The position numbers and the translations under genes were made by a program. A stretch of 40,374 nucleotides of DNA from Didymodactylos carnosus (lineage: Eukaryota; Rotifera; Eurotatoria; Philodinida; Philodinidae), in the NCBI GenBank assembly GCA_905250885.1, contig CAJNOQ010000831.1, forward strand, positions 1-40,374, written 5' to 3'. The notes beneath the pieces are model-generated. The model was given only the letters and a program-made list of their open reading frames with translations, was not told where the DNA came from and searched no databases. This document shows, piece by piece, positions 20,885 through 32,578 of the stretch (the first letter of the stretch is position 1; every line of letters starts with the position of its first letter).

Positions 20885-22470
20885 TTATCTATGTGAAAAA
20901 ATTCCTACTTCAAAAGCTACAATAGTCGAATGATCAAGTTTCCCCGGTAATTTCATTACTTTTTGTTTTACTTCTTCTTCGAACGTGAATCGATCGCGTT
21001 TTCCCCCTTCAGGTTCATTTTCACGTTCTCTTATACTATTTTCAATTATTGTTCGTTGCTCATGAGTTAAATTGACAGTGTGTTGTAGTAATTTAGCGCA
21101 TAATTCTTGTGCACTCAATTTATCTTCTACAGTTTTATATCGTTCAAGAGCTTGTGTCATATGATGCAAATGACATAAATGTCTTTCATATGCATTCATC
21201 AGTTGCGCATTATTTTCAATCGTCTCAATTTCTGTGAATGACTTTCGCTGTAATAATGGTGTTTTTGCACTTCTTGCCACTCCACTTACTACCGGATCGT
21301 AATTATCTGAAATGCCATCTGTTGTTAAATATACAAAATCACCTTGTTGAATTTCCATTAATGAATATGCTAAATTTGATAAATCAGCTTTATCATCAAG
21401 AGCAAAACCTAATGCACCACCAGTGTGACGCATATCTCGTTCATTGTTAATATCATGTGTACCTAAAGATAACAACAATCAATTATTATGAAACATAATC
21501 AATAAATGTCAACTACCTTCGGTCAGTTCTAAAACACCATGTTTTTTACTATATACATACGAATTTGAATCACCCACACTAACGGTGCAAACAAAGAATC
21601 GATTGGAATTGTGACGCGTTTGACATACAACAGATATACACAATGTTGTCAATGAACCTTCACGATCTATAATTAATCTCTGAGCGGAATCAATGGCTTT
21701 TTTCATTAGAGTAAATATATCCTAAAACAATAAAAGCAAGCTTAAATTGAATGTTTAAAAATATTAGCTATTGTTATTTACTTCTGTTGTTTGAATTTGT
21801 TCTGTGTACAATTTTTGATTTAAATACGTCATTGCTCCATTGACAGCACATCGCGCGGCTAATCGAGGTTTATAACCCCAATTAACACCATCTGCTATAC
21901 ACAAGATACAATTGTTTTCTCGTGCACATATTGCAAAACAATCAGCTATAGGCTCTCCTAAAATCAGATATATACAATTTTTCGGCTAAACAAACAAAAT
22001 TTTATTCTATACACTTACCGTTCAATTCTTTTGTGATTGGATTTTGATCGTATAATGATGTTGAGACACCGTAAGCACGGGGAATAGGTAATTGCCAATT
22101 ATTGTGGCCAGCAATTTTCTTCGTATTATCTACTTTTAATATGCCACGTTCTCAAAAAAGATTAATTATTAGACATATCAAACTTATTTTTAACATGTTG
22201 ACTTACTTTGATGTGGAGCAATATCAATAAAACCCACATCAGGTCCCGTATATGTAGCAAATGTTGTTGATAACAACTGCGAAATTGGTTCATTTGGCAG
22301 TAAACTAAAGTCACGATTTGAATAAAGACGATACGGAATGATATCATTCCGAGTATTAAAACTAGAATACAGAATATAAATTTTATAGTGTTCTCTCAAG
22401 AACTGAACAATGTGATGTATACGTACAGAGAGACAAGCCTTTTCCAAGAAAACGTATTTTCTTTCGTCAT
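20885..22470 (-). CDS. PP2C-like (PPM-family) protein phosphatase (429 aa, 6 exons)
   Basis: Exons on the minus strand, 5' to 3': 22470-22427, 22361-22207, 22150-22019, 21957-21782, 21721-21517 and 21462-20885; the frame is continuous and the total is 429 aa. PPM phosphatases are metal-dependent Ser/Thr phosphatases. Visible family motifs are [12 protein letters not shown] (metal-binding Asp-Gly near 133-134), the strand [28 protein letters not shown] (Asp-Gly near 286-287) and [11 protein letters not shown] near the C-terminus (the usual D-x-x-T-x-V block). A helical insertion of about 110 residues separates the last two motifs. The order and the ADGVNWG-KPR-AARCAV phrase recall the invertebrate CG9801-like PP2C group rather than PPM1 proteins. 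Whether all metal ligands are present cannot be judged by eye. One acceptor is weak (TTTTTTGAG before 22150). Confidence 0.85.
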
Positions 22471-23782
22471 GTTGAGTGATTAAAAAATCAAAATTATTGC
22501 ACAGTTATTACAAGAAATGTCAAGTATAATTATCTAAAATATACGAATATGAAACGGCAACAAATAAAGTAGACTTTGTGCCACTCATACAAAGATAAAG
22601 AACTGATAATTTATGGAAATAAATCTTCGTTTCGGTTGTTTATATGTCAAACTGGCTAGTGAAAGCAAGAGATTGTGGTTGTATTACATCAACAATATGT
22701 CTTGATTCTTTTCAGCATAATCCCTTATCAACTGGAAATTATGGACATGAAAACATCCAAGCAACAGTCAAATAAATTCAAATTGTTTTTAAATTCTTTA
22801 TTGTTATAGATATTGTTATGTCGCAGAAAAAAGGAAACATAATTATTATATATCGGACTGATGATATTTTTATTCTTTAGTTCTACTATTTGAGTGTGTG
22901 TAAGTATTCTTCACAGGAAGTCATCAAACAGAAATGTCATGTAACATTGACAGGAAACATTCTAACTTTTATTTCTCTGTATTTAAACGTTGAAATAGTC
23001 ATTCGATATCTTGACTTTCTTTCTATTACATGATTACTTGAACTTACATCGCGATTTATACAAACCTGATCATAGCAATCCGCCGTGACTCATATTACAA
23101 TTTTTATTAGATACAAATGAATGGATAAATCATCGTTATTATCTTATTCACTTATATTATAGTTCAACAAGCTATTCACCCAATCACTCGTAGACATTCA
23201 AATTGGATGTCTGTTACATACTAAAAATTCATATGAGTGACTATTTTTGCAATAGGAATAATCGATTTTGCGTTTGAACATCTACAGAAGAATTGAAACG
23301 ACAAGTTAACAACAGTGTTAAGCGATGAAACCTAATTATCTGCCATTTACAAACTCTTAAATCAAAACTACAGACAACAGTGAATGAATGATTTATTCAG
23401 GAAAAGTGAGAGAGTCATCAAAGGTCCGCGACATATAATAACAATGCCTCGAGCCAAATAACAACAAAAATAATCTATAAATAGGAAAAAATCACTATAC
23501 GATATTTATCTACACATTACCATTTCCTCTTTTCTTCATTGTGTGACGATAAAAATTTAGTCATCAACTGTTTATTGAATAAAAACGTAATAGAACTGCT
23601 ATTCAATAATCTTAAGATGTAAATAACTGTATGAATGAAAACAAAATTAGCACAATTGCAGTGAAATGATCAGTTTTCTCGTAATCTAGTAGTATATACA
23701 GACAGAATAAAACAAATTAATAATTGTATGTTATTTTCTTATTTTTTTACTAGCTCAATTTAAAATCTTTATACAAATAAAT
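22471..23782. other. AT-rich spacer between the phosphatase and POP7
   Basis: No gene, RNA or transposon end recognised in 1.3 kb. Confidence 0.4.
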
Positions 23783-24226
23783 CTATTTGACTACTTTATT
23801 ATCCTGATTCACTGTTGTTGTCGATGTCAATGGTATATTCAATATACTAGGCATTACACATTTAATTTGGATTGTTGATACATAGCGCATTTCACTTATT
23901 GGTTCTAAATCATCTAATAGCGGTAAAAGATGATCAGTTACTTCGATACTTGATGTTTGTGTATGTAAATGACAATTTGTTTTTAATTGAAATTGTAATG
24001 CAAGATTAATTGTTCGTTGTAATGCAGCACCCATACCGTATATATATATTTCACGATGTCCACCAATCGAAATTAATTTCATACAACGTTCAAATTGAGC
24101 TTTAAAATTTGTTTTACGTGTAACATAAATATCATTTGGACGTTTTGAAAATTGTTTATTAAGACGTTTTACAATTGCATATTCTTCGGGATCTCGATGG
24201 AATTTTTCTTCTTTTACTTCAGACAT
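23783..24226 (-). CDS. POP7: POP7/Rpp20, RNase P and RNase MRP protein subunit (147 aa, single exon)
   Basis: One uninterrupted exon. POP7 (Rpp20) is an Alba-fold protein that pairs with POP6/Rpp25 and clamps the P3 arm of RNase P and RNase MRP RNA, serving tRNA 5' maturation and rRNA processing in the nucleus. The sequence shows the family core: RPNDIYVTRKTNFKAQFERC (about 28-47), then SIGGHREIYIYGMGAALQR with the basic Alba turn, then INLALQFQLKTNC. A family-typical region, SSIEVTDHLLPLLDDLEP, follows, and the end is a strand, YVSTIQIKCV. Length matches human POP7 (140 aa). An acceptor-like TATTTTTTAG sits 12 bases before the ATG (at 24238-24239 on the plus strand), so the mRNA may be spliced in its leader. 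A perfect inverted repeat lies about 160 bp upstream of the start. Confidence 0.95.
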   Translation of the reverse strand: MSEVKEEKFHRDPEEYAIVKRLNKQFSKRPNDIYVTRKTNFKAQFERCMKLISIGGHREIYIYGMGAALQRTINLALQFQLKTNCHLHTQTSSIEVTDHLLPLLDDLEPISEMRYVSTIQIKCVMPSILNIPLTSTTTVNQDNKVVK

Positions 24227-24388
24227 TACAATGTGATCTAAAAAATAATATAAAAATAAAAGGATCTATAGACTAATGTGTTAAAGAGAAAAATATTAAA
24301 TGATTAATATTAAAAATCGATTAAATATTTTTTTCCACCTTATTTAAATATTAATTCGTTCAATATTTTTCATTTATTTTAAATTAAC

Positions 24389-24479
24389 TAAATATTTTTC
24401 TATCTTATGCGAAAAACTTTAATGTTTTTCTATCTTACAACAAGAAAAATATTTATTAGTTAAGATAGAAAAATATTTA
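24389..24479. repeat. Perfect 19-bp inverted repeat in an AT-rich block upstream of POP7
   Basis: TAAATATTTTTCTATCTTA (24389-24407) is repeated exactly in inverted orientation at 24461-24479, with a 53-base spacer. A partial third copy, TTTTTCTATCTTA, lies at 24425-24437. Flanking words, AATATTA-TCGTT-AATATTTTTC, occur as direct copies near 24348 and 24491. It could be a small relic element or a cruciform-prone AT repeat; no target duplication was seen. Confidence 0.55.
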
Positions 24480-24514
24480 ATTGTTTTTTAATATTAGTCG
24501 TTTAATATTTTTCT

Positions 24515-25125
24515 TTTTAACCTTTTTTTTGGTATACTCAAATAAAAATAATGTCTCTTAGTTTTCAAAAACGGTTTACAATGTGAGATAATCAAAAGTT
24601 CAATATTTTTGATTAGATATATTCAATATTCACATTAATAATGCTCAATTTGAAAAATTTTTTTAGTATTTCTTGGACGTTTTATTTAGAGTAAAACACA
24701 ACATTTAAAAGACTGTTTTTTTCAATATTAGCACCATATTCATAATGATAAAATACCATCAATGTCGGACAAGCACACACACAGACACAGAATTATACAA
24801 AGTAATAGAAAATAAATTCGTTTTTCTATACAAATGTAAAATTTTTTTATTTTTCGCACTATGGCCATGACCATCGGTCGAAAAAATCTGAAACATATTA
24901 AAATGATAATATACCATTACGTTAAGAGTATTCAATGCGATGGTAAAATTTAGATTCCTCCATTGTAAGCTAGCAACATAAAAAACTACACCTATCTAAT
25001 AAATATGATACTGAATCTATCATCTTCTTTTCATTATCTCATATTTATAACAAAAAACTGACTATACAAAAACTAAAATCACCATAATTTCTACATCTGT
25101 ATCATCTTGTTCAAATAGTAAACCT
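24515..25125. other. AT-rich spacer between POP7 and sulfiredoxin
   Basis: No gene recognised. A CA-rich run (CACACACACAGACACAG, about 24773-24789) is present. Confidence 0.4.
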
Positions 25126-25661
25126 TTATTTTAAATTTAATGGCATCGATGCACCGAAATAAATTTTTAAATCATTTAATGTTGTTCGAACAAGTTTCGC
25201 ACGAATTGTTTCAGAATTTAATCGTTTGTATGCTTCCCAACGATGGCATCCTCCAAATGAAAAATAATAATTATTTCCAGATTCTGGATTTTTATACCAT
25301 AATACATCGATAGGAGGAATTTGATCTGAATTTTTGATTGTCTAAAAAAAATAGAATCTATTTTTATCTAGCCAACAAATTCCAATGATCTATTTATTCA
25401 TACTTTTATAGTCTTCATTAGTGAATAAACTTTGTTTTCATCTAATGTTGATTGAAGAGGACGATGTATCTGATTCATTGGAATGTCGTATATTTCCGTT
25501 AATTGTGCAGTATGAATTGAAGATGATTCATTATGATCACCGTTATCATAAGACATTTGTCTACCCGTCGTATTTTTAAATGAAGATGTTAGAGAAGTAA
25601 AAAGAGATGAAGAAAATAGATTAAAATAAACTAATGGCGATATAATACATTTGGATAACAT
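25126..25661 (-). CDS. SRXN1: Sulfiredoxin (157 aa, two exons)
   Basis: Minus-strand exons 25661-25404 and 25341-25126. Sulfiredoxin uses ATP and a thiol donor to repair the sulfinic-acid form of 2-Cys peroxiredoxins. The catalytic loop is intact: [17 protein letters not shown] with the active Cys at about residue 118 and the following His-Arg that contacts ATP phosphates. It is preceded by [19 protein letters not shown] and [11 protein letters not shown], and followed by [21 protein letters not shown], all typical of the family. The first 35 residues are hydrophobic and basic with Ser/Phe and no acidic residues ([19 protein letters not shown]), so this form may be imported into mitochondria. 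A second in-frame Met at residue 36 would give a cytosolic form. An acceptor-like TTTTATAG lies 35 bases before the first ATG. Confidence 0.97.
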
Positions 25662-28600
25662 CGACGTAACTTCAAATTTTACTTTCTTTTATTCCGCTAT
25701 AAAATAAAAGAAATATTATGTTCATTAAAAGGACAAACCAGAAGATGATTATAAAGAGGAAGAAAAAGGATTTGAGACAATTTATTTCAGTTGAGGAAAA
25801 ATAAATTTTCTGTTGGATCTAACAAAATTCTCTAGTATGACAGATAATTCAATGCTAAGGCGGTTCGTGTGTACGATTTAGTAGGATCGAAGCTCTTACT
25901 GGAAAAAAGAGAATTTCTGATTCTTTGTAGTCAACTTTGTTTCAACAGATCAATTTAATTAATTCTCAAGCAAGTGTTCGTATTTAGGTTAGTTTCAGAT
26001 TTTCTCGTTAAAATCGTGGTACCAAGATACACAACAGTTTGATTATAGTGTTGAATTAGATCACCACACCAATGTTTCAAGTGAAAGACACACATTATCA
26101 TTACTTTACTAAATACATAAAAGTAAAATGTAAAGTTTAAATTTTTTTTCTGTTCTCTAGATTTCTTATTCTCCAAATACTTTTGTGATACATGTCTAGA
26201 TTTTCTCTTTTTAATTAGCCTATTCACATTTAATGATTCCTTATTTTCGACAAGTAACGGCAAATTTATTCTTACACGAGGAAAAGTAACGTACCAACCC
26301 TAGTTTTAAGCTTTATTTATTAGATAGAGTTTATATGCATAAATAAGGTGTAAAAGATTGGTAATCTAATTCAACAATACTTTGATAGTTGTCAACTAAA
26401 AACACGTATGACGACTTCAGTGCCGTTACAGATCATACTTACACCAGTGTTTTTAATGAAAAAAAAGTGTACTACCCCTATGAAAAACAAAGGTACATTT
26501 TGTTTTAAACTACGAAAAAAACAGAGTGCACCGTTTTTAACGGTGTTCTGAAGTCAAAACGTAATTTTCGTTATTTTTACTCAAGATATCCATACTTGTT
26601 TTTAGAGAAAAACTGATAGTTCTCATATTTCATTGGCATATTTTTTTTCAGAATTGATACACTTTGTAAAAAACAGAATATTCACGTACACACTGATTGA
26701 GAAAACAAAGGGTACAAGCGCGCAGATTGCTATAAAAGTTAATCAGACAATACTAACCCTTATCCAATAATCGAAACTTTTTCTTTTTTCACCATGAAAG
26801 CTCGCATCGTACTAAGATATTTGGTAACGGATACTCTTTTTGCCTAATATAGACTATTTCAACTGTTCAATTAAACACAGTAATGTAAAATTTGTACGTT
26901 GTCTATCACATTTTAATTTTTCACTTTTACATGAAGTACATACAAACATCGATTCAGTTGAGTTTTTTTTAGCCCTAAATGGACTCTAATGAACAGTTTT
27001 CATCTTTGTTATCACGTCAACTACGGTTAAACTTTGACAGTTTGAGAGTAAATATCATTTGATGTAAAATTACTTTCTATCTAAAACTAATTGAGTATGA
27101 AGACAGCCTGATTGTGCAATATTTTCTGGTTTTGCAAGAAAGCGAATTTGCAGCATTTACAAGAACAACCGGTACTCTGCTTATGACAAAAACGAGAATC
27201 AATGCTTGACGAATAAACTGTTTTTTTTTAGAAAAGAAATCTGTTTTATCAAACGCTTCTGTAAAATCAGCCTACTTTGACCATTCTTTAGACAAAAGCT
27301 TGTTAGCATCGCTCTGTTGGAAAAGAAAGTGAAAACTTCATGACTGCAATATAGATAAGAAGAAGAGAGCGTATAGCGTAGAATAACTTGGACTTTACTT
27401 ATTAATGAAAGTATAACACAGATGAATAAATGTTTACTAAAAAGTGTCTGTTGTATTAACAACGAGCAATGATGTTTACAGTCCATAACCAATAGAATTA
27501 TCACTATCTATATAGACTTTTTAATTGCATTCATCACAATTAATTATAATAGCGCAATTTGTCAGTCGCCCGTGCAAACGTCCCCAACAATCACCACTAT
27601 CCGTAGCGATGCAATTTGATCAATTGTATCAAATTTAGCTGATTGATAAAGATATGTACAGTTGGTACACAAAAGTTCGTGTAAGCGAAACTGACATTTT
27701 CTTCAAAAATCGGACTAGTTCTTGGAAGTTTTCACAAAAACAAGAAAAGAAGTTTTAATAACCTATTACTTTAGGAAAATCGCTATAATAGAAAACATCT
27801 TTCAAAACGCAAGCAAATCGAATTTTAATTTTCGATCATTGGGCGAGATTTAAAATTTTCAACTATGTACAACCTCTTTACATGATACCCAAGAAACATT
27901 GATGTTGTTTCTATACTGCTGATATTTTCTAGAATGTCCAAATCTAGCGCGATATGTTTCTAATAATACAGTTTATGTTAAAGTTATCGTATGTACTGTC
28001 CTATCACTCATGGTGTATGCGTTTTTCTCCCTGAACCTGGTACAAAACAAAATCGAGTTTTATAGTAAATTCCGTTATTCTGGTCTTTAAACTTTTCTAA
28101 AGAAAAAAACTATTCGAAATCAGCTCATCTATTCTATTCATATTCAAATATGATCGCAAAATTGGAAACAATTATGCAATTGTTCGGCACGAGCCAATAA
28201 TACAGAATAATGAACGAGTTTTGATCTGTATTTGCATTATTTTTCCATTAAAAACAATCTTAAACATCGAACGCACCCCATGATGTCTGGATTCCTATTT
28301 GAATGTTCGAAATCAATGTAAAATACGAAGCCAAATGAAACGTCTTTACATCTTTCTCTGTAACTTTTATTTCCCTTAGATACGAGAGAGTCTAAACTAT
28401 TTTCCTACCCATGAATAAAATTTTATTTTGAAGAATCACTTTTGATTTCTTATTTCTGTTAAATATTGATAAAATCAACTAAATCTCTCAAAATAGCGAG
28501 ATATGAGAGACTTCAGTATTGAAGTTTCCTGGAAGAGACCCTTATCAAATTCATTTTCGCAAATCATAAAAGTTATAGGAAATGTGATAAAAAGCTCATT

Positions 28601-29793
28601 CGATTTCATTTTTCGCGTGTATTGAAAATACAGTATTCATTTTGATTTGATGCATTCTTCTGCATAAAAAATACAATCAACTACTCGATTTTTTTCTTCT
28701 CTATTTATAAGAACCTGGAAAGTGGAAAGAACACTTTAATCCTCGTAATCTGAAGTACTAAACTGCGGTCCCGAGACAGTAAATTCTAAACACTTCCGGA
28801 AAATAAGTTTACTGGATCCACGTTGCGTAAATAAATCTATTTTTGAAAAAGATCTTATTATTATCAGACAAGTTGGAATTACAGTTTAATGTGATTCGAA
28901 ATGCTTTTTTTAAGGAAAGAAGTAAAACTTCGTGAGCCTTACTTAATTTCGAGACGCTCATCCATCTGAGAGGACAATAATTATAATCTTGTTGTCTTAT
29001 TTTGAAAAAATGATCGCTAAATGTCTTTTCTCTCTAGAAACTATCGAATATCTTCTTGAACATTATTTTTCTGAACATTAAGTAAGGCATCACTTAAATT
29101 GTTTGGTCTATGGATGCTACACACTTTTCGATGAGCATACAGAGAAACAAATTACAAATCCTATCATATGAAAATAATTCTTCATACTTGAATCATCATC
29201 TATATATGTAGTTTTGAAAATATAATTAGCTAAGATTCGCCGAATAGTGCTTCTGTCATTCACCTTCCTGTCAGTTATGTGTATGCTAGTAGCGACATCA
29301 ATCTGTGCATTTTGTCTTAGAAGTCAGCGCATAGTCTGACTGTCTTTCTTATTCAGAAATAGTTTTAATTGACAAATAGTTTAACACACAAATTGCAAGT
29401 GTCAAATGTAGTCTGCTTACATATGGGGCTGTTACGTAGAATAATATCAGAACACCGAGAGAATCAAAATAGTTTTTTATATACTCTTTCCTCACCTAAA
29501 ACTTCCATCTCGTAGTTTCTGCGTCTTCTTCGTGGAGTATTTTGTGTTCCTTCGATTAAACTGGGAAAAGAACATAGTGATTCTCTAGAGCCGATGACAT
29601 CTATCGATGTGCCACTGACCGATGGTAAATTATTTTACAGAATTAATTTGAAAATATTTTCTCTTAGATAGTTCGATCCCCCCTAAGAAGCCGATCATGT
29701 TTCTGCACTTTGTTCTATACCCGAGTGGATTGCTTCGCTAACAAAATGTAGACCATGCTGTTTTCTATAATGTCAATTTTGATTGTTCAGATA
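25662..29793. other. Four-kilobase gene-poor region
   Basis: No coding exon, RNA gene or complete transposon could be supported. Two small hairpins are visible: CACCGTTTTTAACGGTG (26529-26545) and AATTTGAT / ATCAAATT around 27612-27634. Open frames near 25955-26263 and 27199-27504 on the minus strand have no family likeness and lack splice-site support. The region may hold regulatory sequence for the divergent genes on either side (sulfiredoxin leftward, coiled-coil gene rightward), but this is inference from position only. Confidence 0.4.
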
Positions 29794-32578
29794 ATGTCGC
29801 AACAATTCGTTACTTCATCCAGTTCTCCACATGGTATTAATTCAACGGAAATTAGTCATTTATCGATGGATACTCTGTTTAATGAAAACGTGAGTGATTA
29901 GATCTGAACTTTAATTATTGAGATGTTAGCGAAATAGTTGATGCTCTGTGCTCTTGTTATTTATCGGAAAGGTAGATAATCGCTTTTAACGAATCTCGTT
30001 TATTTAAATGATTACTGTTGCTCTTTTGTCAATGTAGAGTGAAAAATTAATATTATTTAATGAACTTAATAATCAATTGAATGAATCGTTAAAACAATAT
30101 GAGGTATTTATAATAGTTGGATGGAAAACTGTATCTTTCTAGTACTCTTTGTGTGCATTCTGTTTAGATGTATTCAAAACAGCGTGATAGTTTATTAAAA
30201 CAAATGTATACAGATCAGACGAATGAATTAACAAGAGGTATAAAATTAAAAAAATGAATTAGATTTTAGCCAATATTTTCGATATTTTTCTGTTTATTTC
30301 AGTCAAACAAGAACATAACATACTCATGCAAGAATTCACGTGCATCAAAACGAGTTTCAATGAACAAGTAAATATACTGTTGTTGTTTTTTATATATCGA
30401 AGATCATCGATTGTTTGTTTATTAGATTAAATCACTAGAAATGCAGTTAGCCGATAAAGCTAATGATGTAGCTCATTTAAAAGATGTATTATTATCTCAG
30501 AGTCAAGAAATTGATATAAAAACAACGAAAATCAGTATGAAAAATTTTAAATGCGTTGAAGTTTGTGTATGAACTCGTTGTCTTTTTCTTAAACAGAGCA
30601 ATTGGAGGCAGAAGGAATTGCTTATAAAACGAAAATAGTTGATTTAAAAGAAAGTGAAAATTGTTCAAAAGTGAAACTCGAAAAATTGGAAGAAACTAGA
30701 GATAAATATAAAATAGTAATAGATCAATATTCTCAATATACACAATGTCTCGATTGTTTAATTATCATCACTGAACAACGTCTAAACGGAACTAACTGCA
30801 AACGAAATGAAGTGAGTTGAAAGAGTAATTTATATACATACGTACTTGTTTTACATATTTAGTTTTTTCCTAGACAAATAATCATGGACAATTTGTTGAA
30901 AGTAATTTACATCTGGTAGGCATTTAAATCACTCAAATTAACTGTTCATGATCGTGATTGTTTTAGACTCTTGACAATGAACTTCGTCTACAGTATGAAA
31001 CATTATCAAAATTATTGGATTCAACTATTACAGGATATGAAAACCTTTTTAAATCAAAAGAAAATGAACAGGAAAAAATGATTTCTATAATAAATGAAAA
31101 TGAACGTCTTACAAGACAATTGGTACGAATAGGATTTCTTTCGATAAAATAGAGAAACGTGTTGAACTGTTTTTATTCTCTAAAATATACTCTGTTCATT
31201 ATTCGAAGCATTAGGCTTGGAGAAAAAAAATATATGAGAATAAAACAATCAAAATCATAAATTATTGTCAGAAGTTGTAATATTATTCACTTTTAATCTT
31301 TTGGTTAGAATGGTAGAATAATTTTGATGCGAATAATGACGTATGTGTCATTTTTAGACGCAATATATTTCATATGAAAAAGTGAATATTGAACATCGTG
31401 AAAGTTTAGAAAGAAAGGTGAGATATTCTAACTTTTTTTTTGTACATTTCATATTTATATTTCGTATTTACCTTCTCTATAGAATATGGAACTAGACAAA
31501 GAATTATGTTCATTAAAAGCACGTTTTTGTATACAAGAAATTGAAAATAATGAATTAGTATGTATTAAAGATGTCTACTATTTCATATATCATCTTCTGA
31601 AGGAACATAAACTCGTTTGAACTGAAAAGCGAAGGTGAGCGGGTACAGGGTTCTTTTGGGTACAAAGTAGAATATTTTTTTTCTAAAAAAATGATAGTCA
31701 TTTCTTATTTTGAACTGATAAAATATTTTCGTCTCATCCATTTTTGAGTGAAAGAGTAGAAGTCTACTAAATGCATTTTTTTCTGCTATTTCATTGAGCG
31801 ACAACTTATTTAGAAGAGCCGTTAAACGATATTAATGAGAAACAAATGCTCTGCTTTAGAGGTTTTTTTTTCAGTTTAGTTTTATAAAAACTGTTTACCG
31901 ATAGTATGATTTTCTCTGCTTTTAGAATCTCGATGCAGTCACTAAATTGTCGCCGTCAACAAGTTTGAAAAATTCAAAAAAACGTAAAACTCGCAATGTG
32001 ATAGAAGAAAAAATTCATCAGGTATCTGCGCAGTAAAACATATTTTGACACTAATCAACATTTTTCTTTTCTTCTGTCTCAGTTACCGTCTAGTAGAAAA
32101 TCTCTGACAACTAAAACCAGCACAAATTTATATACTAACGATGACGATGAGTTATTTGTAGACACAAAACCACCATCAGTAAGCACAAAATAAAATGTTA
32201 AAAATGTTTTTAAATGAAGAAGATATTTAAGAATTGTGATACATAATTGTCGTTTGAGTAAAAGAATAAGATTATCCGTTCTACTTTGTATAGCTTTAAT
32301 GTTTATCATAAAGTACAATTGAAATGTCTGAATTTATAAAAAATAAATAACAAGGGTTTACAATTATAAAATCTACTTTCTATTTTTCTATTTAAGACTG
32401 TGAATGTTCCATTGAGTTATTCATTTATGTTTCGAGTAAGTAAATAACAAACAAATAAAAGTCTACTCTCACAGAGACTATTTTACTCCTTTATTATCGT
32501 TTGTCATTGACAATTTAGGCTCGTCCCAAACATAGTTTTGAGCAGTCACGAAAGAAAAAACGACGATCTAATATTTAA
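29794..32578 (+). CDS. Coiled-coil protein with basic C-terminus, unrecognised (414 aa, 14 exons)
   Basis: Exons 29794-29889, 30038-30103, 30168-30237, 30303-30367, 30426-30534, 30597-30811, 30874-30915, 30967-31122, 31358-31417, 31483-31557, 31926-32021, 32083-32178, 32397-32435 and 32519-32578. Every junction is GT-AG and most introns are phase 0. Residues about 33-315 are predicted coiled coil: rich in Glu, Lys, Gln, Leu and Asn with heptad-like spacing (KLILFNELNNQLNESLKQYE; SKVKLEKLEETRDKYKIV; ENERLTRQL). The N-terminus is Ser-rich. The C-terminal quarter has a basic cluster (KNSKKRKTRN), an acidic patch (DDDELF) and ends SRKKKRRSNI, resembling nuclear localisation signals. I do not recognise the family. 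Centrosomal, kinetochore or other structural roles are possible but unproven. Two in-frame upstream ATGs (29755, 29770) exist; 29794 was chosen because a GATTGTTCAG acceptor precedes it by three bases. Confidence 0.8.

Noticed and set aside
25955..26263. 102-codon minus-strand open frame
   Set aside because: Low-complexity Lys/Asn/Phe translation of AT-rich DNA, with no domain and no splice context.
27199..27504. 101-codon minus-strand open frame
   Set aside because: Composition of random AT-rich sequence; no recognisable motif.
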